Assembly: GCF_030944405.1 (NCBI RefSeq)
Contig: NZ_CP132339.1
Location: 4,712,001-4,776,000, forward strand
DNA length: 64,000 nucleotides
DNA from: Janthinobacterium sp. J1-1
GTDB taxonomy: Bacteria > Pseudomonadota > Gammaproteobacteria > Burkholderiales > Burkholderiaceae_D
Direction: 5' to 3'
A program made the position numbers and the translations under genes. Shown here piece by piece: positions 35,846 to 43,599 of the stretch (the first letter of the stretch is position 1; the number at the start of each line of letters is the position of its first letter). The notes under the pieces were generated by a model. That model was not told the origin of the DNA. It saw nothing but the letters and a program-made list of their open reading frames with translations, and made no database searches.

Positions 35846-36609
35846 TTTGTGTCCCCTTCAAGGTGGTGATGGTCTTCGTCCAATTCCGGTTTGTCGTCAT
35901 TTATTTCCAGATCAACTGGCCAGTTCTCCGCGACGATCATCTCTTGCTGCGGCTCTGCATCATCATGATTTTTGTCGTCCTCGCCATCGTCATCATCCAG
36001 GTTGCCCGGGAGTGCCCATCCGGCGAGTCGTGATAGCGCTGCTTCCCCTAAAACAACGGTGATCGCATGTCGGATCATAATTGCGTAGTCCTGGCCGTGA
36101 AGATCCACATCGAGGACCTCCTCGTCGGCACCGCCTACGATGCGAGCAATGCCCCAGCGTCTCGCAGTACGGAGGAGATCCCTCAATTCCGATTTCCCAG
36201 GAAGCGTCCGGCCGGTCATCATGCGATACTTTTCGCCTAGTTCCACGAGATCACAAACCACCTCGCCATCGTCGTTTGTATCAGCATTTCGCGCCGCTTC
36301 GTCATAGATATTGCGCAGCACCAGCGCGAACAGGGTCTGGTTGGTGCTGGCGGTACCGGATTTTCCATGTAGTGGCACTGCATAAGCGTACCGGAGCTCG
36401 CGGTTAACTTGGACGCCCACACCCAAGGGGCGCAATGCAATCCTGATATCGCGCTCATAACCCTCGATAAGGTGGTACGCGTTACGGCTGTGCCTGTCCG
36501 AGTGGTACAACACCTGTTCGTTGACCAGACGGTAACTCGCTAATTCAAACTCGGCGGGCATGTACAGGCCCTGCGAGCGCGCTGCCAAGGTATCCCAATG
36601 ATTACTCAT
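35842..36609 (-). CDS. jetB: JetB: MukE-like accessory subunit of Wadjet (DUF4194)
   Basis: The 255-residue protein is of the MukE-like, tandem winged-helix type found between the kleisin and SMC genes of Wadjet operons. Recognisable is NEQVLYHSDRHSRNAYHLI and a helix-strand pattern up to residue 200. The last 50 residues are very acidic (DDDDGEDDKNHDD and so on). It overlaps jetA and jetC by four bases at either end, which argues for one mRNA. It is intact, but transcription from upstream may be blocked by the IS in jetA. Confidence 0.85.
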   Translation of the reverse strand: MSNHWDTLAARSQGLYMPAEFELASYRLVNEQVLYHSDRHSRNAYHLIEGYERDIRIALRPLGVGVQVNRELRYAYAVPLHGKSGTASTNQTLFALVLRNIYDEAARNADTNDDGEVVCDLVELGEKYRMMTGRTLPGKSELRDLLRTARRWGIARIVGGADEEVLDVDLHGQDYAIMIRHAITVVLGEAALSRLAGWALPGNLDDDDGEDDKNHDDAEPQQEMIVAENWPVDLEINDDKPELDEDHHHLEGDTN

Positions 36610-37623
36610 GATTTGCCTTTTGCTTTGTTCTTGCGTGCCACCCTGAACGTGCGCCCGCTGACCAAGTGATGTGATTCTTCCCCAATGGATTGCGGCATAA
36701 CGTTAAAACCAGGGACCATTGATCTGACATCCCGTTGTAGCGTGGGGCTTTCGGTACCCATCGCAACCGATATGGTTAAGAGCGACTGATATGCTCTGCC
36801 CTCTACCACCTTCTCAATTTCCAGATCGGAGCTTTCGATCTGGGTCTGGCCGCCCAACTGCTGCAGCAAAAATGCAGTCAATTTCGGCGAGTTCATCGCA
36901 CGCGCATCGCGGGCCCGTTGCATCACATGGGCACGCGCAATGTCCCCGGGGGCAGGAAGCACCTTCCTGAGCTTCGACGGCGCCAGGCGCTTCGTGAATT
37001 TGCGTGGCAGTGCCAGGTTCATTCCATTGATCATCCCGCCAGCGGCAAACGGGTCACACATGAGTAGCTGGGTGCCGCCATTAATACTTTCGATCGCAAC
37101 ATTGATCATTTGACCGATAGGGCGAACGGTGCGAACCGAGTAGTCCAGGTAAGCTAGGGCACGACGATTCGCGCGACGGATTTCGTCATCCAGCCGGTCA
37201 AGGTATTCGTCAATGCGCGTTAGCTCGCGCAAGCGATGCAGGTCACGTTCGTACTGGCGTTCAGCGCGCGCCATGTCACCGGGGAACTGCTTGTCTTCAT
37301 ACCATTCGATCAGCCGCATTCGCTCGATTGGTGATTCATCGATCCCATCGACGATGCGCAGGATTTGCTGACGTTTGGACAATGGATGCTCTCGCGTACG
37401 CAACTCCCTATAATCACCAATGAACACTCGCTCGATATAGTCGCTGAAGAACTTGGACAGGTACCTCGCCGGAGTCGCTTCTTTACTCAGCGACTCCATC
37501 AAATCGCGGATGATCGTACTGGTATTGCGGATGTGCTCAAGCAGATTGCGAGCCTGCTGCGCCGCCTCGATCAGCGTGTCCCCACTAGCTTCCTCATTCT
37601 CGACCATCGTAATCAAGCCAAAG
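36606..37623 (-). pseudogene. jetA: jetA, 3' part (MukF-like kleisin), split by an IS element
   Basis: This stretch holds the last 339 codons of jetA, from IFGLITMVENEEASGDT onward, including the helical core YLSKFFSDYIERVFIGDYRELRT and the C-terminal part that contacts JetC. Upstream it is cut by an IS3-family element. Removing the element and one ATC duplication restores ...SGKINS-IFGLIT... in frame and gives a 491-residue JetA, the normal size. The kleisin bridges JetC heads; without it the complex cannot form. Confidence 0.85.
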
Positions 37624-37686
37624 ATCTGAGGTACCCTGACTTTTTCGGACACTCTAGTTTGGTAAACTTCACCAACTGGAGAACTT

Positions 37687-37998
37687 ATGACACGCTCAAC
37701 AACATACACACCGGAGCTTCGGGAAGAAGCGGTAAAACTGGTCCTGACACAAGGCCTGACGCTGGAAGACGCCGCGTTGCGTCTCACCATTCCCAAGGGC
37801 ACGCTAGCGAACTGGGTCAGTGCGGCAAGGCGCGGCACGTCGCCCAAAGTAGCCCCTGGTAGCCGCTCCGTGCCGGAGCTTGAGGCTGAGGTAACCAAGC
37901 TGCGCAAAGAGCTTGCCGAGGCACGCATGGAGCGCGATATCGTAAAAAAAGCGGCAGCGTACTTTGCGCGGGAGTCGCTGCCAAGTACGCGGTCATGA
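37687..37998 (+). CDS. IS3-family transposase OrfA
   Basis: The 103-residue protein has an HTH_Tnp_1 helix-turn-helix (YTPELREEAVKLVLTQGLTLEDAA) and a C-terminal coiled coil (VPELEAEVTKLRKELAEARME). The frameshift site is an A7G run at 37944-37951 in the VKKAAAYFA codons, where the ribosome can slip to the orfB frame. Its stop codon overlaps orfB (ATGA). It binds the element's inverted repeats. Confidence 0.9.
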   Translation: MTRSTTYTPELREEAVKLVLTQGLTLEDAALRLTIPKGTLANWVSAARRGTSPKVAPGSRSVPELEAEVTKLRKELAEARMERDIVKKAAAYFARESLPSTRS

Positions 37999-38855
37999 AG
38001 ACCTTGCGACTCGAATTTCCTGTCACCATCATGTGCCGCGTCTTTGGCGTCTCGCGCAGCGGTTTCTACGCTTGGTCGAACGGCAAACCGTCGCAGCGGG
38101 CGCAGGACGACGCACGCCTGAAGGTCGCCATCGAGGCCGTGCACGCGCAGAGCCGGCAGACTTATGGCCCGTTGCGCATGCAGCCGGAACTGACGGCGCA
38201 AGGCTTTCCGGCCGGCCGTGATCGTATCGTCCGTCTGCGTCGCGAGCTCGCCCTGCGCTGCAAGCAAAAGCGCAAGTTCAAGGCCACCACGAACTCGAAT
38301 CATGACCTGCCGGTGGCCGACAACCTGCTCAATCAGACTTTCGCGCCGACCCGGCCGAACGAAGCCTGGGTGACCGACATCACCTATGTGGCGACCGGCG
38401 AGGGCTGGCTTTACCTGGCCGGTATCAAGGACGTGTTCACCTGCGAGCTGGTGGGCTACGCGATGGACGAGCGCATGACGCAAACGCTGACGGCAACAGC
38501 ACTGTGGAAGGCCGTGCGCAACAAACGCCCCGCGCCGGGCTTGATCCACCACTCCGACCGTGGCAGTCAGTATTGCGCCCACGACTATCAGAAACTGGTG
38601 ACGCAGTTCGGCATGAAGCCGTCCATGTCGCGCCGAGGAAACTGCTATGACAACGCGCCCATGGAAAGCTTCTGGGGCAGCCTGAAAAACGAGCTGGTGG
38701 ACCATCAACGTTACGCGACCCGGGCCGACGCGAAAGCCGCAATACAGGAATATATCGAAAGCTTTTACAACCGCCAGCGACGCCATTCGCGCCTTGGCAA
38801 TGTTCCGCCCGCGTTGTTCGCTGAAAAATTCAGCAAACAGCCGCGGGTGGCTTGA
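37995..38855 (+). CDS. IS3-family transposase OrfB (DDE integrase domain)
   Basis: The 286-residue protein contains HTH_21 (QSRQTYGPLRMQPELTAQG) and an rve core with the DDE residues in WVTDITYV, HHSDRGSQY and PMESFWGSLKNE. The typical family end YNRQRRHSRLGNVPP is present. It is intact. The sequence differs from the transposase at 30942, so the two insertions were independent events. Confidence 0.92.
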   Translation: MKTLRLEFPVTIMCRVFGVSRSGFYAWSNGKPSQRAQDDARLKVAIEAVHAQSRQTYGPLRMQPELTAQGFPAGRDRIVRLRRELALRCKQKRKFKATTNSNHDLPVADNLLNQTFAPTRPNEAWVTDITYVATGEGWLYLAGIKDVFTCELVGYAMDERMTQTLTATALWKAVRNKRPAPGLIHHSDRGSQYCAHDYQKLVTQFGMKPSMSRRGNCYDNAPMESFWGSLKNELVDHQRYATRADAKAAIQEYIESFYNRQRRHSRLGNVPPALFAEKFSKQPRVA

Positions 38856-38888
38856 AACAAGAGTGTCCGCTATTGACAGTACACCTCA

Positions 38889-39346
38889 ATCGAATTGATT
38901 TTCCCTGACACGTAAATTGGTCCACTCTCAGCAAACTGCATAAGCAAATTTAGAAAGTGACTAATGGACGGACTCATCGTGACAACTTTTTCCGCACCGT
39001 GGCGGCCACGCCGCAGCCATTCAGTTTCCACAAATCGATTGAAAACCAGGTTGGCACGCATGTTGAGGTTTGAAACGGGGCCGCTACCCTCTTCATCCTC
39101 CCAGGCCTCGCTGTCATCGAGCTCACGCTCGATATCCGCAATGATGTCGCGGATCGGAAAGCCGTCACTTGGTGGTAGTGGCGCATCTGGCCCAAAACGG
39201 GTTCGGTGCAACCCTACCAGCACAGTCCAAAATCGCTCATGGTTCAGCGACGCGAGGGGTTTAAAGATAGTCCCGGGCAGCCGGTCGAATAGCGGCGGTA
39301 CGTTGACGCTCGCGGCCCTGCTCAAAGTCGGTTCTAGAAGAGCCAT
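38889..39346 (-). pseudogene. jetA: jetA, 5' part, separated by the IS element
   Basis: The first 152 codons of jetA are here (ALLEPTLSRAASVNVPPLF through SGPIYVSGKINS), with the winged-helix-like N-terminal region of MukF-type kleisins. The frame then enters the IS and ends at a TAG four codons later. The start overlaps the end of the WYL regulator gene by 13 bases. Target-duplication ATC/GAT lies in the Ser-Ile codons. Confidence 0.85.
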
Positions 39347-40194
39347 TGCTCAATCTCCCTGACATTTTGGACCGCAAGCTGGTAGTCCGGCGGGCGCTGC
39401 GTCTCGACGTTAGTCGCTGCACGCACGTCCTGAACAAAATACTGGATCAACGCGGCCCGGCAGGTTTCGACAAGTGCCACCGCGCCATTCATGTACTCAA
39501 AGCGGATTACTTCCGCCTGCTCCGCTGACAAAGCGGGATGAGCAACCAGAGAAATTTTCACTGGTGTCATCCACGCAGTATCGGACTCAGATGTAAATTC
39601 GGCCTGTCGATCCTTCAGTATCTTGGCGCTCACAATACGGCCCAGTGCGAAGTCACGATATCCGGCGGCTTCCTCACAATAGGCACGGACATGCCAGCGG
39701 CACCCCGCTCTGATGAGACTATGCGGGCTGACAGTTCGTTGGTGCGGAGCCGGATTTTTCATCGATCGATATGAAATACTGACCACCCGGCGCTCACGCG
39801 CGGCCGAATGCATAGACGAATAGATCGCGGGACCAGGCGCTGCAATATCAGGATATCCAACCCAAACAAGCGAGTGTTCTTCACCGATCGGAGTGGCATA
39901 TGGCATTCCGGCAAGCACGAGGTAGTGCGCGAGTTCAGCTGCGTTATTGCGGCGATTCGACTGCGCCGTGTGCAATGGACGCAGGAAGTCTGCGGTCGGG
40001 TAGAAGTTCTTGGTCTTCGAGTCATGAATGAGCCAAGTTGGATGCGCCTCCCGGAACTCCCTGATCAGGACACTAGCCCGCACGCTGCTATTCAAACCGA
40101 AAATTCCACGCAAACGTGCGTTGTTTAAGCGTCCTTCCCAGCGCAGCAAAATCTCCATTTGATGCAGTTGTGAGTATTTTTTTTCACTATACAT
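39334..40194 (-). CDS. WYL-domain transcriptional regulator (BrxR/CapW type) of the Wadjet operon
   Basis: The 286-residue protein has an N-terminal winged helix (QLHQMEILLRWEGRLNNARL), a WYL domain in the middle (RRVVSISYRSMKNPAPHQRTVSPHSLI, RWHVRAYCEE) and a C-terminal WCX-like dimerisation region. The layout is that of BrxR/CapW repressors that control BREX and CBASS defence operons and respond to phage-related ligands. It is the first gene in the jet operon, on the same strand, and overlaps jetA by 13 bases. It would repress its own promoter in the AT-rich region upstream. Confidence 0.85.
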   Translation of the reverse strand: MYSEKKYSQLHQMEILLRWEGRLNNARLRGIFGLNSSVRASVLIREFREAHPTWLIHDSKTKNFYPTADFLRPLHTAQSNRRNNAAELAHYLVLAGMPYATPIGEEHSLVWVGYPDIAAPGPAIYSSMHSAARERRVVSISYRSMKNPAPHQRTVSPHSLIRAGCRWHVRAYCEEAAGYRDFALGRIVSAKILKDRQAEFTSESDTAWMTPVKISLVAHPALSAEQAEVIRFEYMNGAVALVETCRAALIQYFVQDVRAATNVETQRPPDYQLAVQNVREIEQWLF

Positions 40195-40483
40195 AGGAAA
40201 GATATTCTCAAGTCGTTACCAAAGTTGTAAAACTGCACCCAAGAAAAAATAATATTCCAAAAAATATGATATGTAAATATGTATTATGTTATTTGCATTT
40301 TTCTGAAATAATTTGTTGATTAACCATCTCCATTGACAAATAAATGACACCCACGAGTTTCTGGTATTGAGCAGTTAAAAACAACGCTGCGGAGCAAGTC
40401 AAAATCGGCTGCATTTGCGGCACTCTGCCATTTCCCCGTAAAGGTGTCGCTGAAGAAGCTCTGGCGTATTAAAATCACGCCCC
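40195..40483. promoter_or_regulatory. AT-rich promoter region of the Wadjet operon
   Basis: No gene is present. The region is one of the most AT-rich in the window, especially 40230-40330, with the direct repeat ATATGTA-AATATGTA near 40270. It must hold the minus-strand promoter and the operator of the WYL regulator; TTGTCA around 40333-40338 (minus strand) is a possible -35 box but no convincing -10 follows at the right spacing. The abrupt change in base composition marks the right edge of the acquired island. Confidence 0.45.
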
Positions 40484-41359
40484 ATGACCTCCCCCACCAC
40501 CACTTCCCCCATCCCCGACAGCATCCTGCTCCCTTCCCTGGCCGTACTGGGAGGGCAGATTTCCGTCAACCTGGGGGCAGCGGTGGCGAAAAACCTGTTT
40601 CCGGTGATCGGCGTCGAGGGCATCACGGCCTTCCGGGTGGGCTTTTCGGCGCTGTTCCTGCTGGCGGTGTTCCGGCCCTGGCGTTTTTCGCTGACGCGCA
40701 AGGATGTGCTGAACCTGCTGGTGTACGGTTCCGTGCTGGGGCTGATGAACTTGCTGATTTACCGGGCGTTTGCGCTGATCCCGATCGGCATCGCGGTGGC
40801 CATCGAGGTGACGGGGCCGCTGGCGGTGGCGATGCTGTCGTCGCGCCGGCCGCGCGACCTGCTGGCGGTGGGGTGCGCCGTGTTCGGCCTGTATCTGCTG
40901 CTGCCGCTGCAGGGCAGCCCGGGCAGCCTGGACCCGGTCGGCGTGGCCTATGCGCTGGGCGCGGCCACCTGCTGGGCGCTGTATATCATTTTCGGCAAGC
41001 GCGCTTCTTCACTGCAGGGTGGCCAAGCCGTGGCCTGGGGCATGACGGTGGCGGCCCTGCTGACGGTACCGATCGGTGCGGCTTATGCGGGCACCGCCCT
41101 GCTGTCGCCGTCGCTGGCCCTGATGGGGCTGGCGATCGCCATGTTGTCGAGCGCGCTGCCGTACACCTTGGAAATCTTTGCCCTGCGCCGCTTGCCGCAG
41201 GGCGTGTTCGGCATGTTCAGCAGCGCCGCGCCGGCCGTCAGTGCGCTGGCCGCCATGGCGGTGCTGGGCGAGCACCTGAGCGCAATACAGTGGCTGGCGA
41301 TTGCCTGCATCGTGCTGGCGTCGGCGATGGCGGCGCTGGGCGCGCAGTCCAAACGTTGA
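40484..41359 (+). CDS. rhtA: RhtA-like EamA-family exporter (threonine/homoserine type)
   Basis: The 291-residue protein has ten predicted membrane helices in two EamA repeats. It matches E. coli RhtA in several blocks: GAAVAKNLFPVIGVEGITAFR, IPIGIAVAIEVTGPLAVA, SSRRPRDLL and SSALPYTLEIFALRRLP. RhtA exports homoserine and threonine; other members move related metabolites. No ribosome-binding site is obvious; the ATG at 40484 gives the family-typical N-terminus. It stands alone at the right edge of the Wadjet island. Confidence 0.78.
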   Translation: MTSPTTTSPIPDSILLPSLAVLGGQISVNLGAAVAKNLFPVIGVEGITAFRVGFSALFLLAVFRPWRFSLTRKDVLNLLVYGSVLGLMNLLIYRAFALIPIGIAVAIEVTGPLAVAMLSSRRPRDLLAVGCAVFGLYLLLPLQGSPGSLDPVGVAYALGAATCWALYIIFGKRASSLQGGQAVAWGMTVAALLTVPIGAAYAGTALLSPSLALMGLAIAMLSSALPYTLEIFALRRLPQGVFGMFSSAAPAVSALAAMAVLGEHLSAIQWLAIACIVLASAMAALGAQSKR

Positions 41360-41425
41360 TCGACAAGGACGGGCGGGCAGCCCTGTAGAATAGCTCATCG
41401 CCATTTACGCCGCATCGTCACCACC

Positions 41426-41812
41426 ATGATTCTTTTTTCGCCATCGGCTTGCCGCGCTGCCTTGAGCCTGGGTATGGCTTTACTCGCCACGCCAGCCGCC
41501 GCCCTGAAAGGCGACCCCGTCGCCGGCAAGGCGGCGTTTTACAGATGCGCCTCCTGCCACCAGGTGGGTCCGTCCGCGCGCGCCGGATTCGGGCCGAAAC
41601 TGTCAGGCGTGATCGGCCGCAAGGCGGGCGCCACGCCGGACTACCGGTACTCGCCGGCCATGAAAAACGCGAATATCGTCTGGACCGAACAAAACCTGGC
41701 CAGCTTCCTGAAAGCGCCCGGCGATTTTATTCCGGGCAATAAGATGCGTTTCTGGGGACTCGGCAACGCCCAGCAGGTGGCCGACCTGCTCGCCTACCTG
41801 CGCACGCAATAA
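41426..41812 (+). CDS. Class I cytochrome c, secreted
   Basis: The 128-residue protein has a signal peptide (ALSLGMALLATPAAA) and one haem site CASCH (C41, C44, H45). The likely sixth ligand is the Met in GNKMRFWGL. FGPKLSGVIGRKAG and YSPAMKNANIVWTEQNL are typical of cytochrome c2/c550-type electron carriers. It should act in the periplasm as a soluble electron shuttle. There is no obvious partner nearby; the gene appears to be monocistronic. Confidence 0.9.
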   Translation: MILFSPSACRAALSLGMALLATPAAALKGDPVAGKAAFYRCASCHQVGPSARAGFGPKLSGVIGRKAGATPDYRYSPAMKNANIVWTEQNLASFLKAPGDFIPGNKMRFWGLGNAQQVADLLAYLRTQ

Positions 41813-41964
41813 TGTTGTCATAATCAGCAGGTATAATGACCACATTCACCTCACTTTTCTAGCCTACGGACGCCTTGCGTAGCGGCTTTCTGCCTGCCTT
41901 TGCCGCCGCCCTGCTGCTGTTGCCGGCCGCCCGGTATTTGCAGCTGATCTGACCTTCCGGTGGC

Positions 41965-42228
41965 TCACGGCTTGGCCGGCAGCTTGCCGGCGCACAGGTA
42001 AATCGCATACACGGCAGCGATCCCCACCAGCACATACACGGCGCGCGAGGCCGTGGTCATGTCGCCCAGCAGGCGTGCCACCACGTCGATACCGAACAGG
42101 CCCAGCAGGCCCCAGTTCAGCCCGCCGATCACCAGCAAGACCAGGGCCACCCAGTCCAGCGTGTTCAGGCGCGCTGGGGTCAGTACCTCACGCACGCCGC
42201 TTTCCGTCCCCGATTGAGTATTCGCCAT
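41965..42228 (-). CDS. DUF378 family small membrane protein
   Basis: The 87-residue protein has two membrane helices and the DUF378 signature LNTLDWVALVLLVIGGLNWGLLGLFGIDVVARLLG. The family (YuzA in Bacillus) is widely conserved and of unknown function. An N-terminal hydrophilic extension of about 20 residues precedes the domain. A purine-rich GGGAGGCAGCG lies just before the ATG. It is a single gene. Confidence 0.85.
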   Translation of the reverse strand: MANTQSGTESGVREVLTPARLNTLDWVALVLLVIGGLNWGLLGLFGIDVVARLLGDMTTASRAVYVLVGIAAVYAIYLCAGKLPAKP

Positions 42229-42368
42229 CGCTGCCTCCCGTCAAGTTCGAAAACCTGGCCGTGCCATCGCGCGCCAGGCCAGGACTGGAGTGTAGGCGCG
42301 GCGCGCGCGATGGGCATTCAGAACATGCCGCAGGAATCAGTAGGACGACTCCTGATTTGCCGCCAGCA

Positions 42369-42914
42369 TCAAGGCAGGCTCAGCTGCTTGTACATGATGG
42401 TGGTAGCGTCCAGCCTGCCGCCCTCGGGCGCCAGCGCATAGCCGGGTATCACGCCGGCTGTCTTGTAGCCCAGCGAGCCATATAACGATTCGGCATGGTC
42501 GTGGGTGCGCGTGTCGAGCGTCAGCAGCTGGCGGGGCAAGGCGCGTGCCCTGTCTTCCACGGCCTGCATCAGCCGGCGGGCAATGCCGCGCCGCCGGAAC
42601 GCGGGATGGACCAGCAGCTTGCGCACCTCGGCCCGGTGCGCCTGGTTGGGCGGCGTGTCCCAGTCCAGCTGCACCGCGCCGGCGATCGCGCCAGCGAACT
42701 GCGCCACCAGCAGCAAACGGCTGCCGCGCGCCACCGCCGGCAGCACATTGCCGGTCCAGAAAGCATCGCTGTCACAAGATTTGAACGGCAAGATAAAACC
42801 GATGCTGGCGCCGTCGTGCACGCAGGCGTGCAGCAAGGCGGACAGTTGTGGCAGGCGCGCGGCAATGGCATCGGCGTCGAAGGTTACAAGGTGCATGGGG
42901 TCCTCGGCAGTCAT
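42369..42914 (-). CDS. GNAT family N-acetyltransferase
   Basis: The 181-residue protein has the GNAT acetyl-CoA site: VRKLLVHPAFRRRGIARRLM with the R/Q-x-x-G-x-G/A signature, followed by LLTLDTRTHDHAESLYGSLGYKTAGVIP. It follows the XRE-cupin regulator gene with a one-base overlap (TGATG), so they form an operon. The substrate may be an amine or small drug. The regulator-acetyltransferase pairing recalls polyamine or detoxification modules, but this is inference. Confidence 0.85.
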   Translation of the reverse strand: MTAEDPMHLVTFDADAIAARLPQLSALLHACVHDGASIGFILPFKSCDSDAFWTGNVLPAVARGSRLLLVAQFAGAIAGAVQLDWDTPPNQAHRAEVRKLLVHPAFRRRGIARRLMQAVEDRARALPRQLLTLDTRTHDHAESLYGSLGYKTAGVIPGYALAPEGGRLDATTIMYKQLSLP

Positions 42915-43486
42915 CAGATAATCAACAGGAAATAGCGCGCGCCGCTGTCAGCAGGCGTATCGAAGGCGCTGGGGCCGGACAGCTGGTAGCGCAGGCAGTC
43001 GCCAGGCAGCAAGTCGTGGCGCTGGCCATCGACGGTGACGGCCAGCTTGCCTTCCTGCATCAGCAAATGGTGTTCCATGCCGGGACGCGGCGAGGTGGCG
43101 TAGGCGATATGGGCGCCGGCATCGAGTTCGCATTCGAGCGCTTCGCCGGCCAGCGCCTGCGACGGCGGCGAGACGGAACGGCGGCGAAAGCCCGTTTGCG
43201 GATCGCTCCAGACGGGCTGGTCCGCGCGCCGCAGCAGCGGTGGAAAATCCTCTTCCACCATGCGCAGCAAACGCGACATGCTCAAGCCATACACGGCGCA
43301 CAAGCGGCCCAGCACGCTGGTGGTGGGACTGACCTCGGCGTTTTCCAGGCGCGACAAGGTGGCGCGGCTGACCTGGCTTTGCGCGGCCAGCTGGTCGAGC
43401 GACCAGCCGTGCTCCACGCGCAGCTGGCGCAAGCGCTGGGCCAGGCGCTGTTCGGTGGCCTGCTCGGATGTCAAGTTATTTTCCAT
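42914..43486 (-). CDS. XRE-type regulator with C-terminal cupin domain
   Basis: The 190-residue protein has an HTH_3 domain (LRQLRVEHGWSLDQLAAQSQVSRATLSRLENAE) and a C-terminal cupin (residues 110-190; MEHHLLMQEGKLAVTVDGQRHDLLPGDCL) that binds a small ligand, as in PuuR/SutR regulators. It is divergent from a flavodoxin-fold oxidoreductase and upstream of a GNAT gene. The start at 43486 falls inside a palindrome and has no Shine-Dalgarno before it; all longer starts give an implausible hydrophobic extension. It may be translated from a very short or leaderless mRNA. Confidence 0.83.
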   Translation of the reverse strand: MENNLTSEQATEQRLAQRLRQLRVEHGWSLDQLAAQSQVSRATLSRLENAEVSPTTSVLGRLCAVYGLSMSRLLRMVEEDFPPLLRRADQPVWSDPQTGFRRRSVSPPSQALAGEALECELDAGAHIAYATSPRPGMEHHLLMQEGKLAVTVDGQRHDLLPGDCLRYQLSGPSAFDTPADSGARYFLLII

Positions 43487-43513
43487 ATATGGGAATATAT
43501 TCCATAAATGGAA
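43481..43513. promoter_or_regulatory. Palindromic operator overlapping the XRE-cupin start codon
   Basis: The 33 bases contain the near-palindrome TTCCATATATGGGAA (43481-43495), the perfect GGAATATATTCC (43492-43503) and TTCCAT-AA-ATGGAA (43500-43513). The repeated half site is TTCCAT/ATGGAA. The first palindrome includes the start codon of the regulator. This is probably its own binding site, also controlling the divergent oxidoreductase gene at 43600. Confidence 0.65.
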
Positions 43514-43599
43514 ATTTCTCAAGCACCGACCGTTGCGCAACGCACAGACCCAGCCGTAAGCTGCTGCCAGCATGGGCCATCACTCACCAGGAGCCAGCC

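Larger units (their letters stand above)
37627..38888 (+). mobile_element. IS3-family insertion sequence in jetA (1262 bp)
   Basis: The element has 28-bp terminal inverted repeats that begin TGAGGT and end CGGACACTC, or GCGGACACTC at the other end (37627-37654 and 38861-38888). It is flanked by the 3-bp direct repeat ATC at 37624-37626 and 38889-38891. It carries orfA and orfB on the plus strand, opposite to the host operon, and is clearly a different element from the one in jetD. The reading frames are intact, so it may be active. Confidence 0.92.

Noticed and set aside
37631..38885. GTAC or ACC as target duplication of the IS in jetA
   Set aside because: These choices give unequal inverted repeats; GTAC also leaves jetA out of frame. 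ATC at 37624-37626 and 38889-38891 fits both tests.
41875..41952. A 25-residue hydrophobic peptide starting at a TTG
   Set aside because: No ribosome-binding site and no conservation evidence; a single Leu/Ala-rich stretch can arise by chance in GC-rich DNA.
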